Below, one piece after another: positions 1-5,113 of a stretch of 5,113 nt of DNA. The notes below the pieces were generated by a model. It was not told where the DNA came from. It did no database searches and worked only from the letters and a program-made list of their open reading frames with translations. Position 1 is the first letter of the stretch; each line of letters begins with the position of its first letter. Where the stretch lies: positions 12,323 to 17,435 of the forward strand of contig DMMN01000060.1 in assembly GCA_003453835.1 (NCBI GenBank), in the 5' to 3' direction. Origin of the DNA: Bacteroidota bacterium. Lineage in GTDB: Bacteria; Bacteroidota; Ignavibacteria; UBA10030. A program made the position numbers and the translations under genes.

Positions 1-1837
1 GGTTATTGCTGATCAGTGAGGCCCGAGTCGCCGGAACTTCGCTATCGAACAGCATAAAGATGTGGGCGTCGTACCCCCGCTCCGGCGGAATGACGTCGAC
101 AAATGCCGTGCTCATGCCCACGCTGGCAAGCAATGATGCAAAGGCGACCGTCATGTCATCGCAATCTCCTCCTCGCAACGCAAGGGTTTCTGACGGATAT
201 TGCACGCGATCCTTGCTCTTCTTCGGATCGTTTACGTACGTCATCCGAGAGGCAAACTCCCCGAAGATCAACGCGGCAGTCCGGAATCTCTCGAGCAACT
301 TCGATGTCGCAGCGATCGTATCTTTGTGAGCATTGAGCGCGTTCCTCGTGAACCGCAACATGTCCGGCTCCTCCGGCGTCACAAAGTTCCGCAGCGTGAT
401 CGCATCGCCATCCCAATCATTCCTCCCACGAATGATGAGTTTCGTTTGGCCCTTGTCATCATACCCCTCGGCAGGCGACGCTTTGACGAACACCTCCGCC
501 GCTCTGAGCACCATCGACGGCACGAGCCTGATTGCTTCATTAAAGATGGCGGTAAACGGAACCTCGACTTCTTCGTTCGGCGCGATGAAATAGGGCTTCG
601 ACTCCGTCGGCGCGTCCATGTATTGCTCGACAAAGAATGAGACTCGCGCTTCGATCGATTTGGCCGAGACGTTTCGGATCCTCGCCTTACCGAGGGGTCG
701 ATAGGCATGGATTTGATACGACGAGGGGAACACTTCGCTCAGAATCTGTATGTGTTCGATCTTCGCCCATGCGTCGCGCGTCCTACCCAGCGACACGCTC
801 ATCGAGAACGTCAATTGATCCGGCGTGAACCGATTATAGCCGATGTCTTGCACACCGTGGGCAACGAACTCATCCACCCTGATATTTCTGCGCGCTTCCT
901 GATTCAGGAAATGGACGTACCCGACATCGAACTTTGCCAGCCCGTACGACCATCCCAACCCTACCGTTGCAGCGGTGACGAATGGAGACGTTTGACTTCC
1001 AAAGAACAAACCTTGACGGATTTGAAAAGTCTGATCAGAATCCCATTCGAAACCCACTCCTCCCTTCTTCTGAGTGTCCAGGTCTAGAGCTACGGTTATG
1101 CTTGAAGCGTACCGAAACGCCGCACCAACACGGAGGCTCTTGACTGGCCGAAGCCCGTATGAGAGAAGTTCCCGCGGTATTTCACTTTCCGTCAATCGAA
1201 AGAGATTCTTCGCAACGATTCCAAACGTCCATTGAGACGAGTACTGCCAGTTTAGTCCCACGTCGAGATTCCATGCGTTCGCCACGTAGTCAATCCTTCG
1301 GATGCGGGCAAGCGTATCTTGCTGTACAAACAACTCCGTATCCGTTACAAGCTGTTCCCGGAATCGTGCGCTCACACCGAGACCGACTGTGGGAGTCACT
1401 CGATAGCCATACCCAAGTGCGTATTCCTCCCGGTAGATGATGCGTTTCTCGACGTCGATTTTTGGTCCGTCTTGTTGGAGTTCGAATGTGCTTGGCTCGA
1501 GAAACTCGAGTGAGAGACCCGGAGAATAGCTCCCCGCAATGACGTGGTTGTCAAGAAAGCGCTTCGCCGTTCCGATGGCATAGAGCCCGAACCCGCTCAC
1601 GGGGGCATTGCTTCTGATTAAGGAATAACCCGATGCCTGGACTTCCCAGTCGCGAATGCTCGCAAGACCGGCAGGATTCCAATCGATACCTGTAATGTCG
1701 TTTGCCAACGCGGTCCAAGCACCAAAGCCCACGCCGCGAGCGGAGCCGAGGTGCTGCGCTGAGACATCACACCAGAATATCGAAAGGACAAGAGCAAGCC
1801 GGCTTACAATATATGTTGTTTGCTTTGTGGGGAACAC
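1..1837 (-). CDS. PorV/PorQ-type outer-membrane barrel fused to a transglutaminase-like domain (3' end outside window)
   Basis: The frame is open from a stop at 1856-1858 to the window edge, giving 612 residues with no end seen. The only conventional start after that stop is GTG at 1837, without a clear Shine-Dalgarno. Residues 1-27 read as a signal peptide (hydrophobic stretch LALVLSIFW, cleavage after VSA). Residues about 30-354 resemble PorV/PorQ (UPF0164-like) barrels: ARGVGFGAW, then WNPAGLA at 53-59, alternating beta strands, FGIVAKNLFRL, and a last strand ending SVSLGR. Residues about 355-465 look like an all-beta linker. From about 480 a helical stretch leads to RGGDCDD (Cys559) and DAHIFM (His592), the expected Cys and His of a transglutaminase/cysteine-protease-like fold. 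The third catalytic residue is not identified and may lie outside. Inferred location is the outer membrane; the substrate is unknown. It follows the lipoprotein gene by 85 bp with no intrinsic terminator between, so co-transcription is likely. Barrel assignment is firm; enzymatic activity is inferred. Confidence 0.85.
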   Translation of the reverse strand, partial: MFPTKQTTYIVSRLALVLSIFWCDVSAQHLGSARGVGFGAWTALANDITGIDWNPAGLASIRDWEVQASGYSLIRSNAPVSGFGLYAIGTAKRFLDNHVIAGSYSPGLSLEFLEPSTFELQQDGPKIDVEKRIIYREEYALGYGYRVTPTVGLGVSARFREQLVTDTELFVQQDTLARIRRIDYVANAWNLDVGLNWQYSSQWTFGIVAKNLFRLTESEIPRELLSYGLRPVKSLRVGAAFRYASSITVALDLDTQKKGGVGFEWDSDQTFQIRQGLFFGSQTSPFVTAATVGLGWSYGLAKFDVGYVHFLNQEARRNIRVDEFVAHGVQDIGYNRFTPDQLTFSMSVSLGRTRDAWAKIEHIQILSEVFPSSYQIHAYRPLGKARIRNVSAKSIEARVSFFVEQYMDAPTESKPYFIAPNEEVEVPFTAIFNEAIRLVPSMVLRAAEVFVKASPAEGYDDKGQTKLIIRGRNDWDGDAITLRNFVTPEEPDMLRFTRNALNAHKDTIAATSKLLERFRTAALIFGEFASRMTYVNDPKKSKDRVQYPSETLALRGGDCDDMTVAFASLLASVGMSTAFVDVIPPERGYDAHIFMLFDSEVPATRASLISNN

Positions 1838-1922
1838 GCAGCACTTATTGCGCCGTTAATACTATTTCAAAGCTTCGATCGTCTGGGACTTTGCCAGTTG
1901 TCCTTTTGTGATTCGAGTTCTT

Positions 1923-2843
1923 TTATCGCAACCAAAAGATGAGATTGTGGATGGAGGCAGCTTGTACGAGGACCGATTCCGAATAGCCTGGGATTTGAGT
2001 CTTCTTCTGGTTTAATGAGATGAAGGAAAAGAGATAGCGATTGTCGGAACTCAGCGGCAGTGCCTGCAACAGCTTCGCCGGTATCGTGACTGAGTTCTTC
2101 CCCCTCTGAACCCCCATGCTGGCGAGCGGCTGCACCACGACGATCGCGTTTGGATTGTACAGGCTGATGACGACTTTGAACGATTCGCCGGCCACGCCAT
2201 CCCACCGTGCCTGAAGGTCTTCATCCTTCGGCACGATCGACAATGCCTTCGGCTCTATGATCGTGATCTCGTCCGGCCCCTGGATCGTTACGGTAAAGGG
2301 CTTCACGGCACCCCGGCCGTCGGCGATAAACGCGTAGTGCTGGCCGGGAATGATCCCCGGATCGACAGGGACACGGTCCAGTTCTTCCACCAGTGCGTAA
2401 GATGGACCCGCATTCTGCAGAATGCTCAGGGTGCTGGGGGTTCGATACGGCCTGATAATCTTCGGAAGATTGAGCGCGTTAAGCTTTGCTTTGCCTACGT
2501 CAAGTCCCAGATAACCGACGACTCTCCCGGAGTCGGTGATCGGGTTTCGCTTGTCGTTGATCAGGATGCGGGAAAAGGAGAACTTCTTCCGCCCTCCCCC
2601 CAGATCGGACTTCACGCTGTTCACAAGAAGTGTCGCGGGAAACATCTGCTCGTCACGGTACAGCAAGCCGGTGGAGTCGACCGATGAATCTATGATGAGT
2701 TTCGAATCAAGCTTTTCGACGAAGCGGACATCGAAAACGTGTGCGGACTCATCCGAGACGAGCTCAACAGGGAGCCTTTCCTGACAGCCGGCGAGCCATA
2801 GCGTTGCTCCGGCCAACGTAAGCAAGAATCGGAAACACTTCAT
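1923..2843 (-). CDS. Hypothetical lipoprotein, 306 aa
   Basis: The N-terminus MKCFRFLLTLAGATLWLAGC is a type II signal peptide with a lipobox (LAGC, lipidated Cys20) followed by Gln, so the mature protein is probably anchored in the outer membrane facing the periplasm or the surface. I do not recognise a family. The mature part is predominantly beta-like. Its C-terminal third (about residues 175-300) has short alternating hydrophobic strands such as FTVTIQG, DEITIIE, FKVVISLYN and YLFSFISL around a WDGVAG turn, which suggests an Ig- or fibronectin-like sandwich. No catalytic motif is evident. The ATG at 2843 is supported by the signal peptide placed directly at the N-terminus; the ribosome-binding site is weak. 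It has a plausible promoter just upstream and lies beyond the terminator of the preceding gene, so it begins a new transcription unit that probably includes the barrel/transglutaminase gene 85 bp downstream. A periplasmic or surface partnership between the two is inferred from position only. Confidence 0.85.
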   Translation of the reverse strand: MKCFRFLLTLAGATLWLAGCQERLPVELVSDESAHVFDVRFVEKLDSKLIIDSSVDSTGLLYRDEQMFPATLLVNSVKSDLGGGRKKFSFSRILINDKRNPITDSGRVVGYLGLDVGKAKLNALNLPKIIRPYRTPSTLSILQNAGPSYALVEELDRVPVDPGIIPGQHYAFIADGRGAVKPFTVTIQGPDEITIIEPKALSIVPKDEDLQARWDGVAGESFKVVISLYNPNAIVVVQPLASMGVQRGKNSVTIPAKLLQALPLSSDNRYLFSFISLNQKKTQIPGYSESVLVQAASIHNLIFWLR

Positions 2844-2866
2844 AAGTCACTCACAATTTCGTTTTC

Positions 2867-2894
2867 AATATAAGCAAATCCGGTCTCAGTGCAA
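2867..2894 (-). promoter_or_regulatory. Candidate housekeeping promoter of the lipoprotein gene
   Basis: On the minus strand TTGCAC (2889-2894) and TATATT (2867-2872) are separated by 16 bp. This puts a start point near 2860 and gives a leader of about 17 bases before the ATG at 2843. The -10 hexamer matches TATAAT at 5 of 6 positions; the -35 is weak. The spacer also holds TGAGACC-GGAT-TTGCT (2873-2888), a partial match to the sigma-54 -24/-12 pattern that lacks the invariant GG at -24. A housekeeping reading is therefore preferred. Confidence 0.35.
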
Positions 2895-2963
2895 AACGAC
2901 GTCGATCACACACTTGCAGCGCAGGCAAAGGCGGCATTCTTAAGAAAGCCAACCGGACTCAGC

Positions 2964-3006
2964 AAAAACAAAACTGGCTCCAGCCGTTCCCCGGAGCTGG
3001 AGCCAG
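2964..3006 (-). terminator. Rho-independent terminator of the 281-aa gene
   Basis: An 11-bp perfect stem, CTGGCTCCAGC pairing with GCTGGAGCCAG (arms 2974-2984 and 2996-3006), closes an 11-base loop. On the minus strand it is followed directly by TTTTGTTTTT (2973-2964). It begins 22 bases after the stop codon at 3028. There is no T-run on the plus-strand side, so it acts on leftward transcription only and separates this unit from the lipoprotein unit. Confidence 0.9.
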
Positions 3007-3027
3007 GTGGGGATCCACTATCCGCCG

Positions 3028-3873
3028 TTACTGCACAGCATACGGGATCCCCCAAAACCTTGTCAAAACCGGTGCTTCTAGATCGCACAACGTCTCTCTG
3101 GATATCGCTTCAACCACTGCGTGAAAGACACCGGGTCTCGATTGAGCCCGCACGGTGTTTTCATACGTGTGGATATACCGATCACCAAGTGCATTCTCGA
3201 ACTTGAGTGGAAGGAGTGTTCGTTGCCCCCATTTCCCTTTGTAACCTGATCGGACAACGACCATGTTCGGCTCTACTTCCGTCGACTCGAGTCTCACGGC
3301 AACCTCCACATCTGTTTCGCCGTCGACAGTCGTAATGTGAGGGCTGTTCACGCCGAATGGCCAGATGTTCTCGTTCGGGGACTTCAATGAGATCCATTCG
3401 CCAGAAGGTGCTCGTAGATTCAATTCGTCAATGGAGACATTTGCATTCTCGGTCCCGCCAGTGATGAGCGAAACAGCGTTGAGTTTCCAGTTCTTCGAAG
3501 AGTCTTTCGTCTTGCCGATACGAAGGAACTGCGCCTTGCGGACACTCTGCTCCTTGAACGGTTTCTCGATAACGGAATGACGCATTCGTGTGCTGAGCTG
3601 ATACGGCGCAGAGATCTTCAGAACGCCGTTCATCACCCTAGTGATCGTGGCTATCACGCACTCTTCCCCCATTTCCTCGAAAGCCACCGACTTTGATACA
3701 GTCCTGATGACCCTCCCCCATTTCAGCGGATAGCCACGGTCGTTGAGTTTCGTCGATCCTCCCACATAGTCTGAGGAATACGCATCGCCGTCATCGAGCG
3801 GAACGACGTCGCTGTTTAAGAGGCTGTTGTGCTCGATGACAGATTCAAGATAGGCCTTATCCTTCGGACTCAT
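3028..3873 (-). CDS. Hypothetical protein, 281 aa, behind a sigma-54-type promoter
   Basis: The ATG at 3873 is chosen because AGGAG (3881-3877) lies just before it. An in-frame TTG at 3900 would add nine residues but has no comparable site, and a TAA lies four codons upstream of it. No named family is recognised. The N-terminal 45 residues are polar and acidic. A W-G-R motif (52-54) is followed by strands of the pattern VAFEEMGEECVIATITRV and VLKISAP. The C-terminal half has a beta-sandwich-like stretch (DVEVAVRL at 188-195, then MVVVRSG), and the protein ends in ...FWGIPYAVQ. There is one Cys in each half and no evident catalytic site. My recollection that similar WGR-containing proteins in related bacteria are usually exported is uncertain; this one has no signal peptide. 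It is a single-gene unit, bounded by the promoter at 3917-3932 and the terminator at 2964-3006. Confidence 0.85.
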   Translation of the reverse strand: MSPKDKAYLESVIEHNSLLNSDVVPLDDGDAYSSDYVGGSTKLNDRGYPLKWGRVIRTVSKSVAFEEMGEECVIATITRVMNGVLKISAPYQLSTRMRHSVIEKPFKEQSVRKAQFLRIGKTKDSSKNWKLNAVSLITGGTENANVSIDELNLRAPSGEWISLKSPNENIWPFGVNSPHITTVDGETDVEVAVRLESTEVEPNMVVVRSGYKGKWGQRTLLPLKFENALGDRYIHTYENTVRAQSRPGVFHAVVEAISRETLCDLEAPVLTRFWGIPYAVQ

Positions 3874-3876
3874 GCT

Positions 3877-3881
3877 CTCCT
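3877..3881 (-). promoter_or_regulatory. Ribosome-binding site that fixes the start at 3873
   Basis: The minus-strand sequence GAAGAGGAGAGC directly precedes the ATG at 3873, and its AGGAG core ends three bases before the start. The spacing is short but the purine run is long. This favours the ATG over the upstream TTG at 3900. Confidence 0.6.
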
Positions 3882-3916
3882 CTTCATTTTTCCTGTTCAA
3901 AGCCGGTTATTCCATG

Positions 3917-3932
3917 TCCAATTCCCGTGCCA
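3917..3932 (-). promoter_or_regulatory. Sigma-54 (RpoN) -24/-12 promoter for the 281-aa gene
   Basis: The minus strand reads TGGCACG-GGAA-TTGGA, against the known sigma-54 consensus TGGCACG-N4-TTGCA. The -24 half is exact and the spacing is exact. The one departure is GG for GC in the -12 element, which touches a normally conserved base and may weaken it. The predicted start point is near 3907, leaving a leader of about 34 bases that includes the ribosome-binding site before the ATG at 3873. The gene for a sigma-54 activator is the next minus-strand gene upstream, which supports the reading. Confidence 0.7.
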
Positions 3933-3944
3933 CTTTGAAATGAC

Positions 3945-3950
3945 AGGAGG
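3945..3950 (+). promoter_or_regulatory. Ribosome-binding site of the small plus-strand ORF
   Basis: A perfect AGGAGG ends 11 bases before the ATG at 3962. The spacing is longer than the common 5-9 bases. A second purine run (AGGGAA, 3952-3957) lies closer and could serve instead. This is the main translational evidence for the small ORF. Confidence 0.45.
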
Positions 3951-3961
3951 CAGGGAACGCC

Positions 3962-4180
3962 ATGTCGGTTAACAACTTGGACTTAAATGAGTTAGCCGTG
4001 GATCGTTTGACAATTGGCCTCGCTTCGAAGGGAGGGAAGTGCGGGAATGTAGGAAAGAACTGCCGGAAGGCAGGAGGAACCGGCACAGATTCAGGTAAGA
4101 TTTACAAAGAGGACGGCATTGAGGCCGAGACTAACTACACACCACCCACGCGCTCATCATCGTCACGAATCAGGAAGTAG
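3962..4180 (+). CDS. Small Gly/Lys/Cys peptide, 72 aa, possible GG-leader peptide precursor
   Basis: Not assigned to any family with certainty. The N-terminal part MSVNNLDLNELAVDRL followed by ASKGG (21-25) resembles the double-glycine leaders of Bacteroidota peptide precursors, which have a Leu-rich LxLNxL segment and then a K-G-G cleavage site. After the GG at 24-25 comes a Gly/Lys-rich segment with Cys27 and Cys34 and a second GG at 38-39. The last 20 residues are hydrophilic, with a run of four serines and a basic end. There is no membrane segment. It is preceded by AGGAGG. It is divergent from the 281-aa gene and convergent with the activator gene, whose stop codon lies three bases beyond its own. 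No modification enzyme, peptidase or exporter is visible in the window. The alternative is a chance frame over the activator's control region, since the 21-bp repeat lies inside it. I consider either possible. Confidence 0.45.
   Translation: MSVNNLDLNELAVDRLTIGLASKGGKCGNVGKNCRKAGGTGTDSGKIYKEDGIEAETNYTPPTRSSSSRIRK
4036..4070. repeat. 14-bp imperfect direct repeat with 21-bp period, candidate activator-binding site
   Basis: GAAGTGCGGGAATG (4036-4049) and GAACTGCCGGAAGG (4057-4070) agree at 11 of 14 positions and start 21 bp apart, two helical turns. The second copy overlaps a short inverted repeat, CTGCC-GGAA-GGCAG (4060-4073). The centres lie about 113 and 134 bp upstream of the -24 GG of the sigma-54 promoter, within the range usual for enhancer sites of these activators. 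The period is also seven codons of the small ORF, so a duplicated peptide segment (around the two Cys codons) is an equally simple reading. Confidence 0.35.
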
Positions 4181-4183
4181 TGC

Positions 4184-5113
4184 TCAGTTCCACTTTCCGG
4201 AGAGGAAAGCGCGGATGACTTCGTCCAGGATGGTGTGATACCGCTGCGGAAGGTTCTTGTACTTGGCTTTGAGAGAGGGCTTCACTTCGTCATAACGGCC
4301 TCCTCTTTCAAGACCTTCCACCACGTTCCCGAGGTACTCTGAGATTTTCTTACGAACCTTGTCGGTCGCTTCGCTATTGGCGTCGCCGGCGATCGTGAGC
4401 ACAGTCTGCTCTTTGTTCCATACGCTTTCGAAGAAATACTTAAAGCAGATTCCTCTAAAGTATTCCGCAACCGTTCCCCGATTGAGCCCGCCGAGTTCCT
4501 CGGCGGTTTCGGAGATGGAACTGCGAGAGAACTTTTTGAATCGAAGAAGCTCCAGGATCTGGTCCTCGATGTCGAGCCGGTTTCTCATTGAAGAAACAAT
4601 CTCGGCGGATAGATCTTTCAGTTGAATGAGCTCTCGCCTTTCGGACGTGGCGAGAATTGCTGCGCGCTTGATGGTGCTTTCGAGCTCTCGCACATTTCCC
4701 GGCCACTGATATTGAAGAAATGCGTCAATCACGGTGGATGAGAGGGAAAGCAATTGACCCTCACTTCTGAGGAAATGCTCTGCAAGTGCCGGGATATCTC
4801 CTTTTCGCTCCCGAAGAGGGGGGAGCTGAACCGTGAAGACATTCAATCGATAATAAAGATCTTCGCGGAATTTCTTCGCGTCGACAAGGTCCTTGACGTT
4901 ACGGTTCGTTGCAGCAATGATGCGGATATCGACTCTTCTCGTTGAAGACGAACCCACCCGCTCGAACTCACCCGCTTGCACAACTCTCAGAAGCTTCACT
5001 TGAAATGCCTCACTCGTCTCAGCGATCTCATCCAGAAAGATCGTGCCACCGTCGGCGTGCTCGAATCGGCCAATCTTCTCCTTGATCGCCCCCGTGAATG
5101 AGCCTTTTTCGTG
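4184..5113 (-). CDS. Sigma-54-dependent transcriptional activator (enhancer-binding protein), N-terminus outside window
   Basis: The last 309 codons are present; frame residue 1 is His at 5113. The AAA+ module enters at the sigma-54-contacting loop, GSFTGA (4-9) instead of the common GAFTGA. It continues with Walker B GTIFLDE (23-29), sensor I IIAATNRN, the arginine-finger region [12 protein letters not shown] (82-93), [10 protein letters not shown], and sensor [10 protein letters not shown] (137-144). Walker A and any sensory domain are outside. After it, residues about 196-221 form a probable helix-turn-helix ([20 protein letters not shown]) that does not look like the usual short Fis-type end, followed by about 88 more residues, basic and mostly helical. 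The family hydrolyses ATP to open sigma-54 promoter complexes; binding partners and signal are unknown here. It is the nearest regulator of the sigma-54 promoter at 3917-3932, 252 bp past its stop. No strong terminator follows the gene. Confidence 0.92.
   Translation of the reverse strand, partial: HEKGSFTGAIKEKIGRFEHADGGTIFLDEIAETSEAFQVKLLRVVQAGEFERVGSSSTRRVDIRIIAATNRNVKDLVDAKKFREDLYYRLNVFTVQLPPLRERKGDIPALAEHFLRSEGQLLSLSSTVIDAFLQYQWPGNVRELESTIKRAAILATSERRELIQLKDLSAEIVSSMRNRLDIEDQILELLRFKKFSRSSISETAEELGGLNRGTVAEYFRGICFKYFFESVWNKEQTVLTIAGDANSEATDKVRKKISEYLGNVVEGLERGGRYDEVKPSLKAKYKNLPQRYHTILDEVIRAFLSGKWN

Noticed and set aside
6..1513. Several plus- and minus-strand open frames of 60-146 codons inside 1-1600
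   Set aside because: They are shadows of the continuous minus-strand frame from 1837 to 1, whose translation shows a signal peptide, barrel strands and a transglutaminase-like motif. The shadow translations are Arg/Ser-rich and low in recognisable structure.
1838..1922. TGGCA motif in the gap before the barrel/transglutaminase gene as a sigma-54 promoter
   Set aside because: The minus strand has CTGGCAAAG, but nothing resembling TTGC follows at the required spacing. The gap is better read as an intra-operon spacer.
3009..3052. Inverted repeat GGGGATCC / GGATCCCC around the stop codon of the 281-aa gene
   Set aside because: The arms are only 8 bp and are 28 bases apart, partly coding, and no T-run follows. 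The strong terminator just downstream explains transcription ending better.
2337..3206. Plus-strand frames at 2337-2687, 2536-2784 and 2889-3206
   Set aside because: The first two are antisense to the lipoprotein gene. The third crosses the terminator stem and the end of the 281-aa gene. None has a ribosome-binding site or a plausible protein.
4051..4073. Hairpin CTGCC/GGCAG followed on the minus strand by TTCTTT as terminator of the activator gene
   Set aside because: The stem is five pairs, the T-tract is interrupted, and it lies more than 100 bases after the stop. It is too weak to call.
4193..4209. Hairpin CTTTCC-GGAGA-GGAAAG as a terminator for the small plus-strand ORF
   Set aside because: The stem is six pairs with no T-run after it on the plus strand, and it lies within the last codons of the activator gene.
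4282..4706. Other-frame minus-strand ORFs (4282-4470, 4455-4706) and plus-strand ORFs over the activator gene
   Set aside because: They overlap a frame with unmistakable AAA+ activator motifs and have no features of their own.

Overview
The window looks like a chromosomal piece of a bacterium from the Bacteroidota/Chlorobiota/Ignavibacteria side of the FCB group. The signs are a PorV/PorQ-type outer-membrane barrel with the family's WNPAGLA signature, a lipoprotein, and a sigma-54 enhancer-binding protein, in DNA of roughly balanced GC. Two genes use purine-rich Shine-Dalgarno sequences, which is less usual in Bacteroidota proper and points to a deeper FCB lineage. The phylum is inferred from a few proteins and is not secure.

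Layout from right to left, following the minus strand. At 5113-4184 is the C-terminal part of a sigma-54 activator (AAA+ module from the GSFTGA loop onward, then an atypical HTH and about 88 more residues). A 310-bp gap (3874-4183) follows. It holds a near-consensus sigma-54 promoter pointing left and, on the plus strand, a 72-codon ORF with a good ribosome-binding site. That ORF encodes a small Gly/Lys/Cys peptide with a double-glycine-leader look. Next is a 281-aa protein of unknown function (3873-3028), closed by a strong intrinsic terminator (2964-3006). Then come a 306-aa lipoprotein (2843-1923) behind its own promoter and, 85 bp later and probably co-transcribed, a large exported protein (1837 to beyond base 1). 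The large protein joins a PorV-like barrel to a beta-sandwich-like linker and a transglutaminase-like domain.

How the parts may work together (inference): the activator may switch on the 281-aa gene through the -24/-12 promoter, binding somewhere in the 3.95-4.18 kb region. A 14-bp direct repeat there, with a two-helical-turn period, is a candidate binding site. The lipoprotein and barrel/transglutaminase protein form an envelope pair with no visible sigma-54 dependence beyond a weak match. The least explained element is the small plus-strand ORF. It is either a real peptide gene (possibly a GG-leader ribosomal peptide precursor) or a chance frame across the activator's control region.
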